Position numbers and translations under genes: made by a program
NCBI GenBank assembly: GCA_002343445.1
Contig: DDSP01000073.1
Location: 956 to 64,198 of the forward strand
Source of the DNA: Chthonomonas sp. UBA2387
GTDB taxonomy: Bacteria; Armatimonadota; Fimbriimonadia; Fimbriimonadales; Fimbriimonadaceae
Length of the DNA stretch: 63,243 bases
Direction of reading: 5' to 3'
Part shown: positions 60,129 to 63,243 of the stretch, in pieces
Layout: every line of letters starts with the position of its first letter
How positions within the stretch are numbered: the stretch's first letter is position 1
The notes under the pieces: model-generated
What the model was told of the DNA's origin: nothing
What the model saw: the letters and a program-made list of their open reading frames with translations, nothing else
The model's database searches: none

Positions 60129-60956
60129 ATGATCGTCGAATCCTACGAAGACGTCATCATCCTCTCCGGCGCGCTTCGCGCCAACCACTGGGAGACGATC
60201 CACACGGCCATCTCCCTGACGCTGAAGCGCCACGCAACCGGTGTGATCGTTGATTGCAGCGGCATCGTCGAGTGCACCGAGGCCGGGGCCGAGACGTTCC
60301 GCGACGCAATGGAATACATCGCCGAGCACGACGCGCGCATCATCGTCGCGGCCGTGCCCAAGGCCGTCATGGACGTCCTGAAGTCGGTGCCCGAGGTCCG
60401 GTCGCAACTTCCCATCGCCAACTCTGTGGAGGAAGCCCGTCGCTCCCTTGATCTGTTGGAAGAACAGCCCACGAAAAAGAAGGCGAACCTCGCGCCCTGC
60501 CGGTGCAAGATTCTCGTCTGCCTGACGGGACACACCACCGATTCCGACGCTTTGCACATGGCTTGGCACCTGGCGGATACCCAGCACGCGGAGGTTCACC
60601 TCACGTTTGTGGTGTGCGTGCCGCGCCACCTGCCGCTCCAGTCGCCGCTTCCCGATGCCGAAGAGGTGGCGCGCAAATCGCTGGATGCCGGCAAGGTGTT
60701 TCTCAGCGAACGGCAGTTGCAGACCGTGGGCCACTTGGAACGGGCCCGCGACTTGGCTTCGGGCGTGGCTACAGCGCTGCAGGGGATTGATGCCATCCAA
60801 GTCGTGGTGCCGCTGCCCAACGGGGATTCGACCGTGGCCGCCGCTTCCAGCCTGGTCAGCGCCGTGCTCGCTAAGGTGACGCTGCCCGTGATTTTCGTCA
60901 AGGGCTTCCCGACGGTCGCCTACGAAGAACTCGGAGGCAAGCGCCGAGGTGCATAA
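60129..60956 (+). CDS. STAS-UspA fusion protein
   Basis: 275 residues. Residues 1-100 are a STAS-like domain (VIILSGALRANHWETI, then VIVDCSGIVECTEAGAE, with a Ser-Gly in the place of the phospho-acceptor loop). Residues 118-265 look like a universal-stress-protein fold: KILVCLTGHTTDSDALHMAWHLA and the late PVIFVKGFP. The G-x2-G-x9-G-S/T ATP motif of UspA is not clear. The start ATG 60129 fits the STAS strand. It overlaps accB by 8 bases. Sensory role inferred. Confidence 0.65.
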   Translation: MIVESYEDVIILSGALRANHWETIHTAISLTLKRHATGVIVDCSGIVECTEAGAETFRDAMEYIAEHDARIIVAAVPKAVMDVLKSVPEVRSQLPIANSVEEARRSLDLLEEQPTKKKANLAPCRCKILVCLTGHTTDSDALHMAWHLADTQHAEVHLTFVVCVPRHLPLQSPLPDAEEVARKSLDAGKVFLSERQLQTVGHLERARDLASGVATALQGIDAIQVVVPLPNGDSTVAAASSLVSAVLAKVTLPVIFVKGFPTVAYEELGGKRRGA

Positions 60957-61419
60957 TCCAACCGTGGACGACGTTCGCGAGAAGATCACCGAGTTGGCGG
61001 ACCTCATGGACGCCTACCAGTTGACCAAGGCCAAGTGGTGTGGACCGGATTGGAAGATCGCGTTCGAGCGTGCCGACGACGAGGACGAAGACGAGGATGG
61101 CGAGGAATCCGCGGCTCCCGTTGCCGTCGCTCCGCGCCGGTCGGTGGCCCCCCGTCCCAAGGCTGCCGAGCCCGAGCGGCCCGTCGGTTTCCCGATTTCC
61201 AGCCCGATGATGGGCATCTTCTATCTGACGCCGAGCCCCGGCAATCCGCCCTTCGTCAAAGAGGGGCAGACGGTCGAAGCGGGGCAAGTAATCGGCCTGA
61301 TCGAGGCCATGAAGGTGTTCAACGAACTCACTGCACCGAGCGCCGGCACGGTGGTGAAGCTCGTCAAAGCCAACGGCGACCTCGTTCAGCCGGGCGAGCC
61401 CATCATGTTCATCGGCTGA
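60949..61419 (+). CDS. accB: biotin carboxyl carrier protein of acetyl-CoA carboxylase
   Basis: 156 residues. A helical N-terminus (about 5-30), an acidic and Ala/Pro linker (about 42-78) and the biotinyl domain (about 80-156) with the attachment site EAMKVFNEL, Lys122. It carries CO2 from biotin carboxylase to the carboxyltransferase. GTG 60949 overlaps the STAS-USP gene; GTG 60964 follows a -10 box CATAAT by 6 bases and may be used on a leaderless message. accC is not in the window. Confidence 0.93.
   Translation: MHNPTVDDVREKITELADLMDAYQLTKAKWCGPDWKIAFERADDEDEDEDGEESAAPVAVAPRRSVAPRPKAAEPERPVGFPISSPMMGIFYLTPSPGNPPFVKEGQTVEAGQVIGLIEAMKVFNELTAPSAGTVVKLVKANGDLVQPGEPIMFIG
60952..60957 (+). promoter_or_regulatory. 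possible -10 box for leaderless accB
   Basis: CATAAT within GGTGCATAAT, 6 bases before GTG 60964. The same ten bases occur at 29347-29356 before the Ig-like gene. Confidence 0.35.
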
Positions 61420-61462
61420 GGCCCGTCGCGGCGGTGCCGCAAGGTGCCACAATATAACCCCG

Positions 61463-63139
61463 ATGGCTCAGACCGTGCTCGTGTTGGGATCGGGTCCGAT
61501 TCGTATCGGGCAGGGCATCGAGTTCGATTACTCCTGCGTTCATTGCATTTGGGCGCTCCGCGAACTCGGCTATCGGGCGATCATCGTCAACAACAACCCC
61601 GAAACGGTCAGCACCGACTTCGACACGGGCGACGGCCTCTACTTTGAGCCCGTGACGCTCGACGACGTGCTCGACGTCGCCGCTCATGAGAAGCCGATGG
61701 GCGTCATGGTCCAGTTCGGAGGTCAGACGGCCATCAACTTGGCTGCCGGTTTGGCTCGGGAAGGGATGCGCGTCATGGGCACTCAGCCCGAGGCCATCGC
61801 CGCCGCCGAAGATCGCGACCAGTTCGACCAACTCATGGTGAAGCTGGGGTTGCCCAAGCCCGCCGGCCGGGCCGTTCGTTCACGCGAAGAGGGCTTGGCG
61901 GTCGCTCGGGAGATCGGGTTCCCCGTTCTGGTGCGCCCCTCGTTCGTGTTGGGTGGCCGCGCGATGGAGATCGTCTACGACGAGGACCAGTTCCGCGAGT
62001 TCTACGCCGAAGCCGAAGATGCCAATCCCGGCCAGCCGGTTCTGGTGGACCGCTATCTACTGGGCAAGGAGGCCGAAGTGGACGTGATCTCCGACGGCGA
62101 GGCGACGCTGGTCCCCGGCATCATGGAGCACATCGAACGCGCGGGCGTGCACAGCGGCGACTCGATGGCCGTCTATCCGCCGGTCACGCTCAGCGACGAC
62201 GTGCAGCGTCAGATGGTGGTTTCGGCGTGCCGCATCGCGCGCGAGTTGGGCATCCGGGGCCTGATGAACATCCAGTTCGTCATCGAAAACGGCGTGCCCT
62301 ACGTGTTGGAAGTCAACCCCCGCGCCTCGCGAACGGTGCCCTACATCAGCAAGGTGACCGGCATCCCGATGGTGGACCTCGCCACGCGTTGCGCGATGGG
62401 CCACACGTTGGCCGACTTGGGGTACGGTAGCGGCCTCTGGGTGTTGGATGGTGGCGGCCCGCGCGCGGCGGGACATCCGTGCGAACCGCGTGCCTCGGGT
62501 CGCGTGGTCCCCGAAGACCAGATCGTCTCTGGCGACGCCCCGATTCCCGAGCCGATCCTGTTTGCGGTGAAGGCGCCCGTGTTCTCGTTCCAGAAGCTGG
62601 GCCGGGTCGAGCCCCGCTTGGGGCCGGAGATGAAGTCCACCGGCGAGATTCTGGGGGTGGACCACACGTACGAGAGTGCGCTCTACAAGGCGCTGGTGGC
62701 GAGCCACATCCAGTTCCGGGGCGACGGTGTCGTCGTGATCACGGTTCGCGACGAGGACAAGCCACTCGCGTGCGACTTGGCGCGCGACATGGTGCGCTCT
62801 GGGAAGAAGGTGGTCGCCACGGGCGGCACCTATCGGGCGCTTTGCGAAGCGGGCATCGCGTGCGAGGCCGTCTCGAAGATTTCGCAGGGCTCTCCCAATC
62901 TGCTCGACCTCATCCTGAGCGGCGGCGTGAGCATGATGATCAACACGCCGGGCGTGGACAAGGAGGCCGAGGTGGAGGCTGCGCGCATTCGGCGGGCTTG
63001 CATCGAGACGGGCGTGCCGTGCGTCACCTCCATTGACACCGCCATGGCGATCGCGCGTGCGGTGGACCTGTATCAAGACCCGACGCAGAGCCAATGTCTC
63101 CGGTTGCAGGAGTACTTCCACGCTCCCGCCAAGGCGTGA
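61463..63139 (+). CDS. carB: carbamoyl-phosphate synthase large subunit, C-terminal half (split CarB)
   Basis: 558 residues, about half of a normal CarB of 1,070. It opens TVLVLGSGPIRIGQGIEFDY, which matches the start of the second ATP-grasp half of CarB, and ends with the MGS-like allosteric domain (KKVVATGGTYRALCEAGI, TPGVDKEAEVE). This half phosphorylates carbamate. The first half must be coded elsewhere. An extra stretch of some 30 residues (about 333-365, rich in Gly and Pro) sits before AVKAPVFSF. It has its own start ATG and is not fused to a decayed first half upstream, where accB lies. Confidence 0.9.
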   Translation: MAQTVLVLGSGPIRIGQGIEFDYSCVHCIWALRELGYRAIIVNNNPETVSTDFDTGDGLYFEPVTLDDVLDVAAHEKPMGVMVQFGGQTAINLAAGLAREGMRVMGTQPEAIAAAEDRDQFDQLMVKLGLPKPAGRAVRSREEGLAVAREIGFPVLVRPSFVLGGRAMEIVYDEDQFREFYAEAEDANPGQPVLVDRYLLGKEAEVDVISDGEATLVPGIMEHIERAGVHSGDSMAVYPPVTLSDDVQRQMVVSACRIARELGIRGLMNIQFVIENGVPYVLEVNPRASRTVPYISKVTGIPMVDLATRCAMGHTLADLGYGSGLWVLDGGGPRAAGHPCEPRASGRVVPEDQIVSGDAPIPEPILFAVKAPVFSFQKLGRVEPRLGPEMKSTGEILGVDHTYESALYKALVASHIQFRGDGVVVITVRDEDKPLACDLARDMVRSGKKVVATGGTYRALCEAGIACEAVSKISQGSPNLLDLILSGGVSMMINTPGVDKEAEVEAARIRRACIETGVPCVTSIDTAMAIARAVDLYQDPTQSQCLRLQEYFHAPAKA

Positions 63140-63154
63140 CCGAGGTCCCACCGC

Positions 63155-63184
63155 TTGGCATGACGGGGCCGGAGCGGGTATAGT
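63155..63184 (+). promoter_or_regulatory. promoter of tRNA-fMet
   Basis: TTGGCA at 63155-63160 and TATAGT at 63179-63184, 18 bases apart. The tRNA begins 13 bases after the -10 box. Confidence 0.65.
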
Positions 63185-63196
63185 TGTCCTTCGAGT

Positions 63197-63243
<47 letters not shown>

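Overview
This window reads as chromosomal DNA of a GC-rich, diderm, free-living bacterium, most likely an Armatimonadota member close to Fimbriimonadia; that placement is inference. The signs are a mixture of a beta-barrel outer-membrane protein, lipoproteins, PEP-CTERM proteins, a prepilin-like protein of the H-x9-DG type, a LysM/NlpC wall hydrolase and a dockerin-bearing secreted propeller. No IS element, prophage, CRISPR array or rRNA was seen. The one RNA gene is the 5' part of an initiator tRNA-fMet at the right edge. Many genes are joined by ATGA, GTGA or TTGA stop/start overlaps, and many isolated genes carry a -10 box only 6-9 bases before the start codon, which suggests leaderless mRNAs.

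Left part (1-13.6 kb): an unassigned 370 bases; a minus-strand run of thiN, a sodium:solute symporter and an FHA protein; the plus-strand proteostasis run tig-clpP-clpX; then, on the minus strand, a compact locus coding an ECF sigma factor, a 167-residue unknown protein, a TPR-CHAT caspase-like protease and a secreted subtilisin, followed by a secreted HExxH metallopeptidase. This sigma/CHAT/subtilase locus is the best candidate for an undescribed regulated protease system.

Middle left (13.6-29.3 kb): a Tat-exported glycosidase-like protein, a membrane cytochrome c, and two tandem NarK-type nitrate/nitrite carriers. These are divergent from a molybdopterin operon (moaA, moaC-moaB fusion, moeA, moaD, a moaE-moeB-rhodanese triple fusion, and a TauE-like carrier). 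Then comes obg-nadD-rsfS with a TPR/membrane protein, two small lipoproteins, a prepilin-like protein and an acetyltransferase. Carrier and cofactor genes together point to molybdenum-dependent nitrate metabolism, but no nitrate reductase lies in the window.

Centre (29.4-44.9 kb): an envelope operon (Ig-like protein, beta-barrel, degenerate caspase-fold protein), a HhH-like protein, a LysM/SH3/NlpC hydrolase, a glycogen-debranching enzyme, lipoproteins, an epimerase, UbiX, and a patch at 41.5-44.3 kb that looks foreign. That patch has a frameshifted HicA-like fragment, a DUF985 cupin, and a secreted caspase-like protease whose signal peptide is separated from its body by a 9-G run that breaks the frame, followed by a PepSY-like secreted protein.

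Right part (44.9-63.2 kb): a branched-chain amino-acid ABC importer without LivF, a sugar-phosphate transferase, two PEP-CTERM proteins, a propeller-dockerin protein, an aldo/keto reductase with an ACT protein and aspartokinase, an HDOD regulator, an esterase, a STAS-USP fusion, accB, a split carB (C-terminal half only) and tRNA-fMet.
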